Positions 35,460 through 47,961 of a stretch of 64,000 nucleotides of DNA are shown here, one piece after another (positions within the stretch are counted from its first letter, which is position 1; each line of letters starts with the position of its first letter). Source of the DNA: Echinococcus granulosus (taxonomy: Eukaryota > Platyhelminthes > Cestoda > Cyclophyllidea > Taeniidae); contig NW_020170477.1 in the NCBI RefSeq assembly GCF_000524195.1, forward strand, positions 217,290 through 281,289, given 5' to 3'. The notes beneath the pieces were generated by a model. The model ran no database searches. It saw nothing but the letters and a program-made list of their open reading frames with translations, and had not been told where the DNA came from. Made by a program: the position numbers and the translations under genes.

Positions 35460-36567
35460 CCTCTGTCGAGTCTGTAGAAGAGAATGTACGAAGGTTTTGG
35501 ATGCTTCCACCATGCTAATAATTCAACATCACATGACATATAGAAGAGGTTGAGAGGGAATTACCTGATATTTGGCAAGAGTTTGCATTAACAGTTTTTT
35601 GTCAGCTTCTAACCTACTGATCTGACGGGAAAGCAGCCTAAGTTGGAAAAGAACTCAAAGGACAGGTTTGAAGCAATACTTGTTTTCTTGAAACACAGTG
35701 TCAGCACCAATGGAGTTGGTTTCCTCATTTGATTCAGTTTCATCCGACTTCTTCCAATGAATCAACTCAGATAGGATTTCCTGTTTTTCTTCGTTGCACA
35801 ATTCCAGGTCTCTTTTAATCCGCTGACACTAAAATAAAGAAAGCGCTACAACATCTACGTTAAATACATAAAACACAACAAGGTAAAGCGTAATACCTCT
35901 AGAGTTTTGAGTTCAAGCTGCTTAATCAGGGATTCACGTCCCTGAGTTTCGAATGAGGACTTTTCCTTAGCCATCAGTTCCAAGTTTCTGGAGTGCTGAA
36001 ATCCCGCCGATTTCTTTAGAAGCGCAATATCATCCATCAGTTCGGCGTTTCTTTTGCGCAAATTACTTAGCTCTGTTTCCAGAATACGACTATGCATTTC
36101 ACTTTCATTTAGTTTAACCTTTAGCTAAAGAACGTATAATAAAATGCAGCGTGCAATTAAATGTGTACATTAATAAACAGATTCCGTTGCGATGAGGTGC
36201 CGAAAGTAGGAGAGCCAGCTTCAGAGCCCAGCACTTGTTTCAAATTCTTGTAGCGCTCTTGAACCTAAACTAATCAGAGGTAGTTCGACCTTACCTGTTC
36301 CGCCATCAACTTAAACTGGTAAGCTTCCTTTTTGGCATCCTCGAGCTGTTGTGTCAGGATGACTATGGCCTGGCGTTTGCTAGAAAGTTGCAATTTAGTA
36401 ACGTTTAACTGAAAAGTTGTCAGTGTTTAGGGTCGGTATCCAAACCTCATTTGATAATGAGTCTAAATTTGCGTATATAGATTCATCCTATGCAATAACA
36501 AATATAGGAATCAAAATACCATTTCGAGTCGACAAACTGCGAAACGTCGATGTGGACGGAAGGACGT
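35460..36567 (-). CDS. CCDC149: CCDC149-like coiled-coil protein (5' and 3' ends not resolved)
   Basis: Exons in phase on the minus strand: 36567-36520 (tentative), 36487-36446, 36408-36295, 36264-36169, 36124-35897, 35828-35680, 35637-35565 and 35514-35460 (tentative). The translation is almost entirely heptad-type coiled coil. It aligns with human CCDC149 over several blocks: SSKRQAIVILTQQLEDAKKE with QFKLMAEQVQERYKNLKQ, then ESLIKQLELKTLE, and DTVFQENKLLSRQISRLEADKK with LMQTLAKYQ. CCDC149 is conserved in animals but its function is poorly defined. Introns are extremely short: 30 nt between 36295 and 36264, then 32, 37, 42, 44 and 50 nt. No start codon was found upstream; assembly gap 2 begins 320 nt away, so the first exon may be missing from the assembly. 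The 3' end may use 34671-34640. Confidence 0.75.
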
Positions 36568-36858
36568 CTGATATGTGAGGCTAGAAAGCACCACTACGCA
36601 ATATCTAGGCTTCGATAAATCTAGGTGGAAATGACAAGTAAAATGGGAGAATCACGAACCTCATCCTAATTTTCATTGATTTCAGGATATTTTCTTATTA
36701 TTTTACTCATAGTAGTGGCTAAAAGTCAAGTAGTAAATACTGCATTCACACAAAGATAATTTAGGTATTTTTCAGTACATGACCATGTACTATCTAAAGA
36801 TGATCCACCAAATTGGCATGCCTGTTCGTAAATTAAAATGTTTTGTAAGAAGTGTAAT

Positions 36859-36887
36859 GTAATACGGTAGTGGTTTATCCCTCGGTT
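36859..36887 (+). repeat. 29-bp repeat copy abutting assembly gap 2
   Basis: Matches 26328-26356 at 28 of 29 positions and likewise ends at the first base of a 100-N gap. The bases right of the two gaps are not similar. Confidence 0.85.
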
Positions 36888-36987
36888 NNNNNNNNNNNNN
36901 NNNNNNNNNNNNNNNNNNNNNNNNNNNNNNNNNNNNNNNNNNNNNNNNNNNNNNNNNNNNNNNNNNNNNNNNNNNNNNNNNNNNNNN
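36888..36987. other. Assembly gap (100 N)
   Basis: Second run of exactly 100 N, of unknown true length. Confidence 0.98.
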
Positions 36988-37624
36988 CCCGGGAAACTGC
37001 AGCAACTCGAAATCTCGTGCAGGATTTCGCATGTTTATGCCCAGAAAACTAATGCAATAGTTGGTCTTACCAAACTGGAGTAGCAACTATGCTTTTTAGA
37101 GTCATTTTGGCACTAAAGGTAGTTTTTTTAGCCCCGAAGTTTTTTAAAGTGCAAACGCATGAGAGAAATTGATTTTTTACACACTTTAACATTCAAAATT
37201 TTTAAACAGGCCTGGCCAATCATACAGCAGTCCTATCTAGTAGTACCCAATCTGTTATGAAGAAAATATGCTCACCGTCTCTACGCATGACACTCCTATT
37301 TAGTATTTGACGCTAGACTGTTCGTTTTGTAAGGTCGACAGCTTCGATTACACATACTGTATTTTCATTATTACAGTTGTAATTTAGTGCATATTTAGGG
37401 GAACAGCTGGGTTGCACACCCTCTTCTGTACCGTTCTAATTTTTTTTTCTCATTCTAGTCTTCTTTTTCACCATTGATGAGGCCTGTATTCACGCAAATT
37501 ACGAGCAGATTGTTTTTTTTTTAGATGTTGTGTTTCATTAGTCCTTTGCTACAGTTTTTGAGAGCCGCTTCGACCTTCGTTTTACTTTTGGATACAACTT
37601 CCTTTAGGTTTATTTTCATCGACT

Positions 37625-40600
37625 ATGGATACGCTTATTCAACTTGCCCACTTGTCGGAGGAGGACCTTCTTAGCTTTTCAGAAAAGGTGGCTGAAAATC
37701 TTGCCGTCGCCTTCGATAGTTTATCACACGAAGCTCTTGAGGCAAAGGACCGTTTAAAACGGTACGAGGAGGAACAGAGTAAGAAGCAACAAAGTCCTAA
37801 TAACTTCTTAATAGAGAGGGAGTTGAATTGTCTACAAGGGGAATGCTCTCACCTTAGATCCGAACTTGATGCTGTTAACACAAATCTGACCACCCTCCGT
37901 GAAGCTCTTGCTAAAGAGGAGAACAAGTCTCTGGAACTTACAAGAGAGCGGGATAATTTGAACAATAAACTTGTGGATAATCTTTCCGTTACCACCGAGC
38001 TTGAGTTGGTTATCAAAAACCTTGAAAATGATAAGGAGAGCCTAAATGAACTCCTAAGTAAAAAAATGTCAGAATGTGAACAAACATCTGCTGAACTACG
38101 AGAAATTCAGAATGAGGTTCAGTCGGCACGTCGTTTGAAGTCTGATGCTCTAACACAATTGGAGGAGGTGAAAACCGAAAAAGCTCTTCTCGCTGTAAAT
38201 TCCAGCGATAGGACTTTATCAATTTCTTTAGCTTCGTGAAAAACGGCTAGAAGATACAAGCGAATCCATAAAAAATCAGAATCTTTGGCTAGAAGAAGAA
38301 TTACATAAAGCAAATGACAAACTGCTTTCATTTCGGCGAGATAATGTGGGTCTACTCTTTTGTTGATAGCATTGAATCACATTTAGTCTGAGAGATTTCT
38401 AACTCTTGAATCGGAGTTGGTCTCTAGGAGGACGGAACTTGAGAACGCCCAAGTCACCATAGCCAAATTGGAGGATCTCGTCAAACAACTAACGAAGTCC
38501 AATGATGACCACATTGAAAAGTTGAAATTGGTAATCTTTTTAATCGTATAAATCTTTTTAGCGCACGGATGAGCTGGTCAATGCGGAACAACTACATACT
38601 AACGAACTGGAGGCTCAACGTAGACTCACTGATTTATATAGGGATCAGGCTAGTGATGTCGAAAAAAAGTATGAGGAAATGCAAAAGGCTGTGACTGAAA
38701 TGCAGGAGATGCTTAAGCAAGGACATGAGCGTAAGCTTTGCCCGCTTTTATTTCTCATAGCTTCTATTCCTCACAAATTGAAGGCATGTATATCGTTTCA
38801 CAGATGTCTCCAAATTGCAATCAGAAAAGACTAGTGTCGTCAACGCCCTGGCGGCTGAGAAAGATAAATTAATGTCAGAGAATGCGGCTCTTGCCCGTGA
38901 GTTAGCCGCTGCTAAAGAAATCGTCGACAAATTTCGTATTCAGGGGCTCTCAGAAGACGAACTCCGTAGACTCAACCCAGCGGTGGCTACTACAATAGCC
39001 TCTTTGAAGCGCGGAAGAAGTCTAACTGAAATATATTCAGACTACGTGCAGGTCAGTAGTAGTATTTTTGCTTTTATGCCGATGCCAGCCATGTCTAATT
39101 TTACACGTCTTGTTCACTCAGGTTGTAGAAGAAAGGGACCTACTGAAACTGGACAAGGAGCGCCTGACAGAACACATTCGTGAAATGATGGCGCAGTTAG
39201 AGGAGAAAGCTCCTTTGCTACGATCACAACAGGAGGCCTTTTATAAAAGCAGGGATCGGGTTGCGGAACTGGAGACTCAGTTGGGAGCTGCTTTAACGAA
39301 TGCAAAGGAGAAGCAGGATGTTGCAGAGGACCAGCGCCGTCGCTCAAGCTACTTTCAGCGCCAAAATAAACTTCTGAAACAGAGTTGTAAGGACCTTTCT
39401 ATCCAGGTGAAAACTTTGCTGCATGAACTGGAAACCGCCCGGGGCACAGTCATAACGTCTATTGAGGAGGAAAATATTCAAGTCTTCCCCGATAGTAGCA
39501 CAAACGACATTGACAGTCGCACGCTCCTCAATCTCTGTTCGGCTGACAACTCAACTGCCGCTTCAGTAATCGACAAAAACTTGGTTACTTTCCGCAGTCT
39601 CTCCGAGTTGCAGACGCAGAACGCAAGACTTCTTCTAGTTGCAAGGGACTTAGCATCTCAGTTGGAGGATCATGAATCGAAGAAGGACCTTTTGGCAAAT
39701 CAGGTATCCGAGATCACGGCTAAAGTAGAAGTGCTTTCCGGTGAAGTCGACGTGGCTCGTTTGGCTGCTTCTGAGGCGAGATCTGAAGCCAACTTTGCTG
39801 CACGCCAGCGAGACGCTTGCAAGGCTCTGCTCCAACGCCATGCGATCCCCTTACCCGATTTCTCTGTCCGTAACGAACTGACACCTCAAAAGTGTGTTGA
39901 CTCGAATACGAATCCTCATGATAGTGCCATCGTTCTTGCTCATCTTGGTAAGTGGTAGCAAAACCCCCTCCTTTTTTATTCAAAGGAGTCATGGGCTTTG
40001 GTTTTACTCTTGAATTGTCAGATCGGTCAGCATCAGCATTAGACCGGACTGGCGGTTCGACACAAATGCTGCATCAATCCCAAACGATAGTGAAACTGGA
40101 AGAAACGCTGTTGTCTTTGCACGCTGAATTCAAGCAGTATCGTGAGGACAAAGCTAGATCCGATGAAGTCTATACAGGAACAATAGAAAAATTGCGCAGG
40201 GAGTCTACTGAAGCAAGAATCCTTAACCAAAAGTTGGCAGCTCAGGTATGTCATTCGTGAGTGCGCTCAAGCCCTCTTGATTCGCCATGAAAATGGTCAA
40301 CCTACATGTTTTCAGGAGTGTTGTTAAGACCCAATGTTGATTATGTGAATTTTTCTATACCCGCATTAGTTGGACTTCACTCATGAGAAGTTTCGTACCC
40401 TGGAGTCCAACGTGGCCAACTACAAGCAAGAGATTTCCATTCTACGCGAAATGAACGCGCGCTACACAACCTCGGCAGCAGCGAGTGATGAGGCGCTCAT
40501 TGCGTTGCGTGAACAATCGGCGCGCACCGGCGACCGTCTGGCAGCCGCCGAGGTGGAATGTCGCCAACTCATCCGTCAACTGGAGCACACTCGGGCCAAT

Positions 40601-43600
40601 GAGGCGCGTCTTTCGCATGAACTTGAAATCGCTCAAAAGACTACTCTTATGCACGAGCACCTCATGCATCAACTGCAATCGATTCAGATCAACCTGGAGC
40701 ACCGGGAGGAGATGGAAGCGCGGCAGGCTACTCGTCACATTGAGGCGCTAGAGGCGAAGCTCGAAGAGTTGAAAAAAGGCTCCGAAGACAGACAGCAGCA
40801 GTTGTTGTCTTTGAACGCAACATTACAAACAGAACTTTCGCATACCAGGCAGGCGCTCCGTAGTGCTGAAGAGGAGGTATCCCAATTACGAGCGGCTATC
40901 GCTGCTAACAAGCCTTCGTCGCCGATTTCAAATACTGGTATTTCTGGTGCTTTTTTATACATTTAAATGATTTTAGTCGCCAATCCTATATGGGATACCA
41001 ATCCCCTTAATGAGTATTATTTTGTTCCCTGGTTTGCTTCAGATTTGGCATTTGTTTCATAGGGTCTTCGGATCTCCAAACTCAGGCATCTTCTTCGTCA
41101 GCTAATGAACAGCTTACATCTGCTGATGTTACTTCAGGTGATGGGGCTCAGCTCATGCCTACACAGTTGCGAAATCTTGAGCATGAGTGCGCTTCGCTCC
41201 GCGTCTCTCTTGAGGCAGTTCGTAAGCAGTGCGCTGAATACCAACATCTGGGTATCGAAATGGAGACTCATATTGCAAAACTTACAAAGGAACGGGAACA
41301 CCTTGAACACACTCACGCGACGGAAATTGAAGACGCCAGTCAACGTAACCTTTCCGTCTTTCGTTTATGAAGGCTCTTATTCGACTTTATTGTGTTCTTT
41401 TCACAACCTTTTTCGTGTTTGTTCAATTCAGGCTGTGAGCTCCTCAGTCTGCAGTTGGTATTGGAGAAGAGCGAGCGCCAGGACTTGATTCACGAGAAGA
41501 CGCGCCTTACTGAGGAATATCAGACTTCGCTGAAGAAGCTTCGAGACGATCTGGCCTCTGTGCAGCTGGCACTGAGGGATGCTGAGGAGCGTCAGGAGGC
41601 TGCACTCAAGCTAGAGTCGTCAGCGCACTCCGAAGTCGCTGCTCACCAAAAAGCGGCCCAGGAAGCCCGAGAGAAGTACGAAACGGAACTCCGCCTCCAT
41701 GCACAGGTAAGGCGGCTATTTTCATACGTGGTTTGCCCATATTTTTATTTTCGGTCACACAACATTGGATTTCCTCATGCCTGCAGGATGTACAGCTGTT
41801 GACGGAGGCTCGAAAGCTGGCTGACGAGGCACGAGCAGAAGTTGAGGGTCTTCGAGCCGCCCTGGAGACGACCAAAGCATCATTGGGGCAATCGGAAGAG
41901 CAGTTGACGGCTCAGACTAGCCTCTGGGAGGAGTCGCGTGCGCGTCTCGTTAAGCGCGTTGAAGATGCCGATGCGGAGATCAATCGCCTCCAGGAGCAGA
42001 TTCTGACGGTACCGTCACCCCGTTCAAAATGCGCTAATGTTGGCTGTAATCCACTGATTTGATCTGTCAAAGCCATAGTTGATATTATTGTTATTGGACT
42101 TTGATGGTCGTATTTGACTTTCTTTGGTGAATTCACTGTTTTCCATTCATATTTTAAAATAGTAGTAAGATTTGGGTCTGTTAGCCTTCTGCCGCACTTT
42201 TTACTTTAGTTGACGGAGCAAATAGTGAGTCTTCGCAAGTTAATGGATCGTTCCAGTGACCAGTCCTTCTCCTGTGAAGAATCGGGTGGACAAATCAAGG
42301 AGTCTGAGGACTTCATACACCTACTGGAGTAAGATCTGACACTTTCCCCCTATTCGTGCCGTTATGTTCCTCGGATCATGACATTAACAAGCGTGTAATG
42401 TACTGGCTCTCTAGGTATCTTCGCAGACAAAAGTCAATCGCCGAAGCAGCTGAAGAATCCGCTAACGCTGAGGTGAGCCGTCTACACCTGCGCACCAAGA
42501 CTTTGGAGATGCAGGTCGCCGATCTTGAGGCAAAGTTGGCGGAAGAGCGTCAAAGAAATGAGGTTCAGCTGGAAACCTCTAGTCAGCATGCCAATCTTAT
42601 GCAGCAAATTGAACAAGTGAACTTGCTCAGCGAATCGAATCGCCTTCTTAGACAGGAACGTCAGATGATCCGCGATGCTGCAGTTCGAGCGGAGGAACGA
42701 GTATTTTTATTAGATCAAAGTGTTTTGTTCCTTACTTGTCTCAGGAATGTTTTACGTGTTCTTCTGTAAATTCGTAGCCTTAACTTTCTAAGTTAACGTC
42801 CTGCGTGCAATGGATGTTGCCAAATTTCAATTAACGTTTTTAATCCTTTGTGGCGTAGCTGACCGCCTTAGCTAGAGAAATGGAGCCACTTCGTACGCAA
42901 TGCAAAGAACTGGGGGACGCACAAGAGATTCTTGCGTTGGAGAAGCGCTCGCTTGCTGAGGAGCGGGATCGCTGGAAGGAGCGGTGTACGCGCCTCGTGG
43001 AGACCTCTATGAGAATGGACCCCGAGGAATACAAGCAGGCGTGGTACGTGTGTGTACGTATTTTTGTAGTCAATGCGTTTTTTGGTTATTCAGTCAGGCG
43101 GTTAGACTGACAACTGATTTTCGATTGGTCTTTTTTGGCTAACTTCTTCAAGTTAACCTTATGTGTAGGGTAGAAATCACGACGCGCGTATGGCGCGAGC
43201 ATAAGTAGTGAGCTCACCGTGTGTTACATTCAGCTGTGCGAATCAGTGTTCATAGAGGTCATTTAAAGGCTAACCATGCCTTCTAGAAATCGTTTCGTTT
43301 CAACCATTTGTAGCAAACATTTGAGACATGTAGAAAATATAAATCTAGTTTGAAAACGAAAAATTTGCTCTCCTATCTGGTGAGCATTGTAAGCCGTCTT
43401 TATCCACTAAAAGCTGAGGAATTTGAGGTTTTGTGGTATTTTTTATCTGTGAATTATGGAAGATGCCAGTCGATGCAAACAGCGCCACTAGGGCTGCAGA
43501 AAAACTCGGTCTCTCAGACATTGCGATCGCCAGATCCTGCAACAAATGATCACTTATGGGCTGTAGTTTCTTCCTTTACTGCCTTATGCGCGTCATCACT

Positions 43601-46600
43601 GCAGGCTCATTCGTTGTCGGTTGGGTGAACACTTTAAGGTGGTTAAACTATTAATGGGTTGGGTGTGTACGTCCACTAGTTACTGCGCTTCTTGCCTGGA
43701 CTCTCACTTTGACGAGGCAACACCCTTTTTGCCCTTGGCACGCCAATTTGATGAGGAATAACGAACTTTTTTCCTCCCTTTCCTCTAAGCAATGCCCGGG
43801 ACCAGTTGCAGGCTACTTTGAAGGCAACTGAAGAGGTAAAAGCGATTGCAGAGCGTGAATCGGCAGCCCGTATCGCTGCTCTGGAACAGCAGATATCTGA
43901 ACTCTCGTCCAATCTCGTCCAACGCGAGTCTGAAGGCCAGAGCTTTACTGCTAAGCTTGCATCTCTCGAGTACTTCATAATTTAGTACTTTTTAGATTCC
44001 ATCTTGTCAAAACATTGGTTAGGCCTTTTTGTGACATTGTTTGATTTGTAACCGCAAAGATGAACATGACGGTTTAATTTTCAAGAGGCCAATGCAAAAT
44101 ACAGGAAGATGAGCTGGCAAAGAGACAGGTCAAGATTACGAAGCTTCGTGAAATTGGACGCAAGTATCGTCAAGAGGCTGATGAATTGAAGCGTCAACTG
44201 TCCAATACACAGGAGCAAGGTTAGTACTTTTGGTGTTATTTGCTGAGTCTGACATGTTGAATTTTATTTCTTGACTAGCCACTTTACTCCCTTTCATTCA
44301 TTATTTAGAAAAGAGCATCAAGACAACTGAGGAAGCAATCATTGCTGTTCGTGCCGATCTCTTGAATGCTCAAGCAAATCTACAGATTGAGCAGGAGCAG
44401 TCGTCAATGTTGCGACAAGAAATGGATCACCTCCAGCAATTGATTGATCGAGTTGAGGTTAGTACGTCACTACTACTGGTTATCACCTTTGAACAAACCT
44501 GAGCCTTCAAAAAGATTTTTGGCAGTTTAAGGGTTGTCATTCTTCTGTTGCGATGAATGACTGACTAGATTGGGATCCGTGTTTTGTTCTAGACATGGTG
44601 AGTATTTGAACTATATATTCGGTTACAGTCGCTGCCGGATTTGGACCCCATCAAGCATTCACCCCCAGAATCGCTTATCGGTAGTAGTATACCAACATCC
44701 TCCCGCGCTTCTGTTACCTATAATCGTCTGAATCACATTCTCTCCACAATGATTGCCGAGTTCTACCGCATGCGAGGTCAAGCGGAAGAGCAATCAGAGC
44801 GACTCCTACGCATGCAGTTAATCGAGTCCCAACTGGCCAAAACTAAGAGCCAATGTGATGAACTGAAAGCGCAATTGGCATCTGTCATGGCAGCTGCTTC
44901 CACTGAAGCTGTCAGCACCGTGCATTCTGCTGCCACAACTTCGGTAGGTCTCTTAACTTTCATGAAAACCCCATATCTTATTGGCAGAATCGAAAGACAT
45001 CTCAACACATCTGTAATTGCTCGACTGACGTACAGGCAGAAGCGGTAGATCAGCCGATCTCATCGCCGGAGACCACGGGCAATGCAGCAGTTACTAAATC
45101 AGCCACCTCGACGGTGGCTACAGGGGGTGCATCCTGGGGATTGCGAGCTGCAGCAACAGTGCAGCCAGTGCAGACGTCCCCTCCGTCTACCGCTTCTCCA
45201 AGCCCCCTTTCGTCTGCTGCTAGACAGACGGCAGAAATTCGTCCTCTGTCAAACCTCGTAGCCACCGTTCTTCCTACCACTACTGCAGGAGTCGCTATGG
45301 AGCCCCAGGCTAGCATTAATGGCAGCAGCTACCTCTCACCTCTCAATATCCAACCTACGGAAACTACCACCAATGTACTAGGAAACGTCCAAACCCTGGA
45401 TTTACAACCACTTTCCACAGGTAGCGATTAGTTAATTCATGTTTTGCTTTTTTGGTTCCCTTGTCTTCTTTTCATAGATGTACTTAAGCGTTTCCATTTT
45501 CTCTAAACAATTTTAGCCACGATGAAACCTTTTGTAAGGTATCCTTCAACAGTACATTCGGCTGCGGGCCCGTCGTCTGTTGCGGCAAATGATCGAGCAG
45601 ATTCTTGTGCGTCGTCACTTCCTCGATGCTCCCTTGTTACAAAGCGTACCTACGAGGAGGCGATCTTGAGTGACGAGCAGCAGACATCTGCAACTGCCGA
45701 AACTGGGGAAGACGAGACCGCCTTCCCTCTAGTCACTTCTGCCTCACCTGACATCCAAGTGTCGAAGCGCCTTAAATCCGCCTATTTTTCTGCTTCTCCT
45801 GCCACCAGTAGTGCCTCTGTGTTATCTGTGCCTCCGGTAAACCCTGTGCCAACTCCAACTACTTCTCTTGCGTCTTCTGTGATTACCGGTAAGAAAGCTT
45901 CCTACTTACCGACACAAAATCATATCAGAGATTGAGTATATTAGCATCACGCCACCTTTTCTGTTCCAAATTTAAATTGTTAACGTAGAAACAAGAGGAG
46001 CAGAGGTCGCGGAAGACGAGGCTCGGGTAGAGACGGTTAAAGATGGTGAAAACGTGGAAGAGGGGAGGGAAGTAGAGGAAGAGCCAGTTACGGAGGAGGC
46101 GCTTTTAGTGGACTTTCATGCGCTAAATGAGGGCGAGGATACCGGAGTGCAATCCGAAAGGGAGGAGCAAGAAGACTTCGGTCTAGTCACTGAGGTTTCC
46201 AGTGATCATCATGAACGGACAAATCAGATGCGTGATGTAATTATTTTCTATTTTTCTTACTAACGTGTGGCCTTTTGCAGCACTCTTTATAAGATGCATA
46301 ATGTCAGTGTACTCTTCATTGCATTATGCGAAGCCTTACGTTGTCAAATTTTACTAAAAATTTAAGTGTTAATATTTGGAGTTGATTATCAGTTGGCGCA
46401 GGAAGCTGGGTGACTAAATTGGCTGCTCTAGGATCTGTAGAACCAAATAATTTGTTAGCCTATTTAAAAGTCGAATTTTATAACAATATTGTGCCTTTCA
46501 ATCTCTAGGGAGTTGAAGAAGAGGGAGAGGAGAATGTGAATACAAATGAGGAGGAGGTGGAGGAGGAGGAGAATAATGCTATTCAGACCGACTGTGAAGC

Positions 46601-47961
46601 TGATGAGGATAATGATGATGATGACGAAGATGCGGAAGCAAGGGAGGTGGAAGATGAGGATGAGGAGCAAGACGAGGGAGGAACCTACACTCCAGTGATT
46701 ATTCTCAGTAGCGGTAGGTTCTTACAATTATTTTGATTGTGCTCAGTAAATTCTCTAACTCAAAGGCGGTTCGGTTTCTTGCATTCGCGGTAGTTCTTTC
46801 TTTTAGGCGAAGAAGTCAATGAAGATGAGGATGGGGAGGAAGAAGTTGAGATTAGGGATGAATCAAATGCTGAAGAGGAGGAGGGGGAGGACGAAGACGA
46901 CGTGGAGGAGGCAGAAGTAGAAGAGGAAGGTGATGAGGACGTTCGAAGTGGTGAGGAAGTGGAAGAAGTGGAAAGTCAAAACGAGGATACAGAAGGTGAC
47001 GAAGATAACGAGGGCAAATCTCATGAAGGGGAGATAACAGAGTGCACTCGGCCATCTGCAGTCACGTCCACCTCGTCGCGGAGCGCTTCTCTTTTCAGCC
47101 AAAGTGGTATCGAACCCCCTAGCACCCTCTTCAGCTCTACTATGCCTCCCAAAACCGGCGGACTGTTTTCTGATTTGAAACGCCTAGCCTCGACTGATTC
47201 CAAGTCTAGCTCACTCTTCGGTAATCCACTTTAGCATTTTTAGTGAAGCTAGCAAAATTAACACCAATAAAATATGATTACACTTATGCTCTCAATGTTT
47301 GTAGGTGGTATGGCGGCCTCTGCACCACGAAGTACATTTGCAAGCATTCTGACACAGCAACCTCAGCCTGGCAGCAGCTTCATTCGTCAATCTATCATTC
47401 CTGGGCCTGCCTCCGTCTCTACGAGGCTCGCCACCCCGGGTAAGAAGTGTTTTTCAGTATTTCTAAAATGTTACAGTTTTGTAGTTACGCCCTTTCCACT
47501 GTTTGCGATTATTTTGTTTTAATGGGTTTTCATACAGGGCTCCAAGCAGACACCTGGAACCGGTGCAGTTGAATTGCTGACCAGTTTGTTTTTCTTAAAA
47601 AGGAATTAGCTTAAAATATTTGAAGGAGAAACAGTAAGCATTGTGGATATCTACTCGTCATGTAAGAGAAAGGGGGCACTGCGTTTACTGATTGAATACC
47701 CCTTATTGGCCTACCGCTTGACAATGGCTTTTGTTAACAGGTGGTGTTGGTGAAATGGCTCCCGCTCCTAGCAAGCAAAAGATCCGTCCGATTGTGTGGA
47801 CGGAATCGTCGAACGTCTCTAGGAAGCCCTCTGCTCCTTCTAGCACTTCTACCTTCAGTCCCTTCGGACCTCCACTAGGCGGTGTTCTTGGTCGGCGCAA
47901 GAATTGGGGTCCCATCGGTGGTGGAGCTGGCAGAGGGGCTCCCAGAGGAAGCCATCGATGA
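37625..47961 (+). CDS. TPR: Nucleoprotein TPR (Megator), nuclear pore basket, 2329 aa
   Basis: Scaffold of the nuclear basket, involved in mRNA export control and the spindle checkpoint. Twenty-five exons in phase: 37625-38194, 38232-38345, 38387-38530, 38562-38730, 38804-39051, 39122-39947, 40022-40245, 40370-40937, 41063-41344, 41432-41706, 41787-42008, 42210-42328, 42415-42700, 42859-43043, 43790-43969, 44086-44219, 44309-44457, 44629-44943, 45036-45420, 45517-45888, 45989-46236, 46509-46713, 46807-47220, 47305-47439, 47741-47961. Residues 1 to about 1640 are near-continuous coiled coil, with TPR landmarks REKRLED...NQNLWLEEEL, LSEDELRRLNPAVATTIAS with RSLTEIYSDYV, EKAPLLRSQQEA, DPEEYKQA and ITKLREIGRKYR. 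Then come a Ser/Thr/Pro-rich segment (to about 1920) with KR-rich SKRLKSA, a long Glu/Asp tract (about 1925-2150), and a basic Gly-rich tail (GRRKNWGPIGGGAGRG). Length is close to human TPR (2363). The junction 43969/44086 uses a weaker acceptor (TTTTCAAG) chosen by phase. A 746-nt intron (43044-43789) shows no further exon. Confidence 0.96.

Larger units (their letters stand above)
36568..37624. other. Divergent spacer between CCDC149-like and TPR genes, interrupted by gap 2
   Basis: Roughly 1 kb separates two genes transcribed away from each other, so both promoters should lie here. The sequence is AT-rich with T-tracts; no TATA or other element stands out. A good 3' splice-site consensus (CAACTTCCTTTAG) ends about 17 nt before the TPR ATG and could be a 5' UTR or trans-splicing acceptor. 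Confidence 0.45.

Noticed and set aside
35855..36097. A separate 80-residue coiled-coil gene
   Set aside because: It is one exon of the CCDC149-like gene; flanking exons join it in phase and extend the alignment.
43676..43978. Minus-strand open frame of 100 codons in the TPR locus
   Set aside because: Antisense of TPR exon 43790-43969, which encodes coiled coil in phase with its neighbours.
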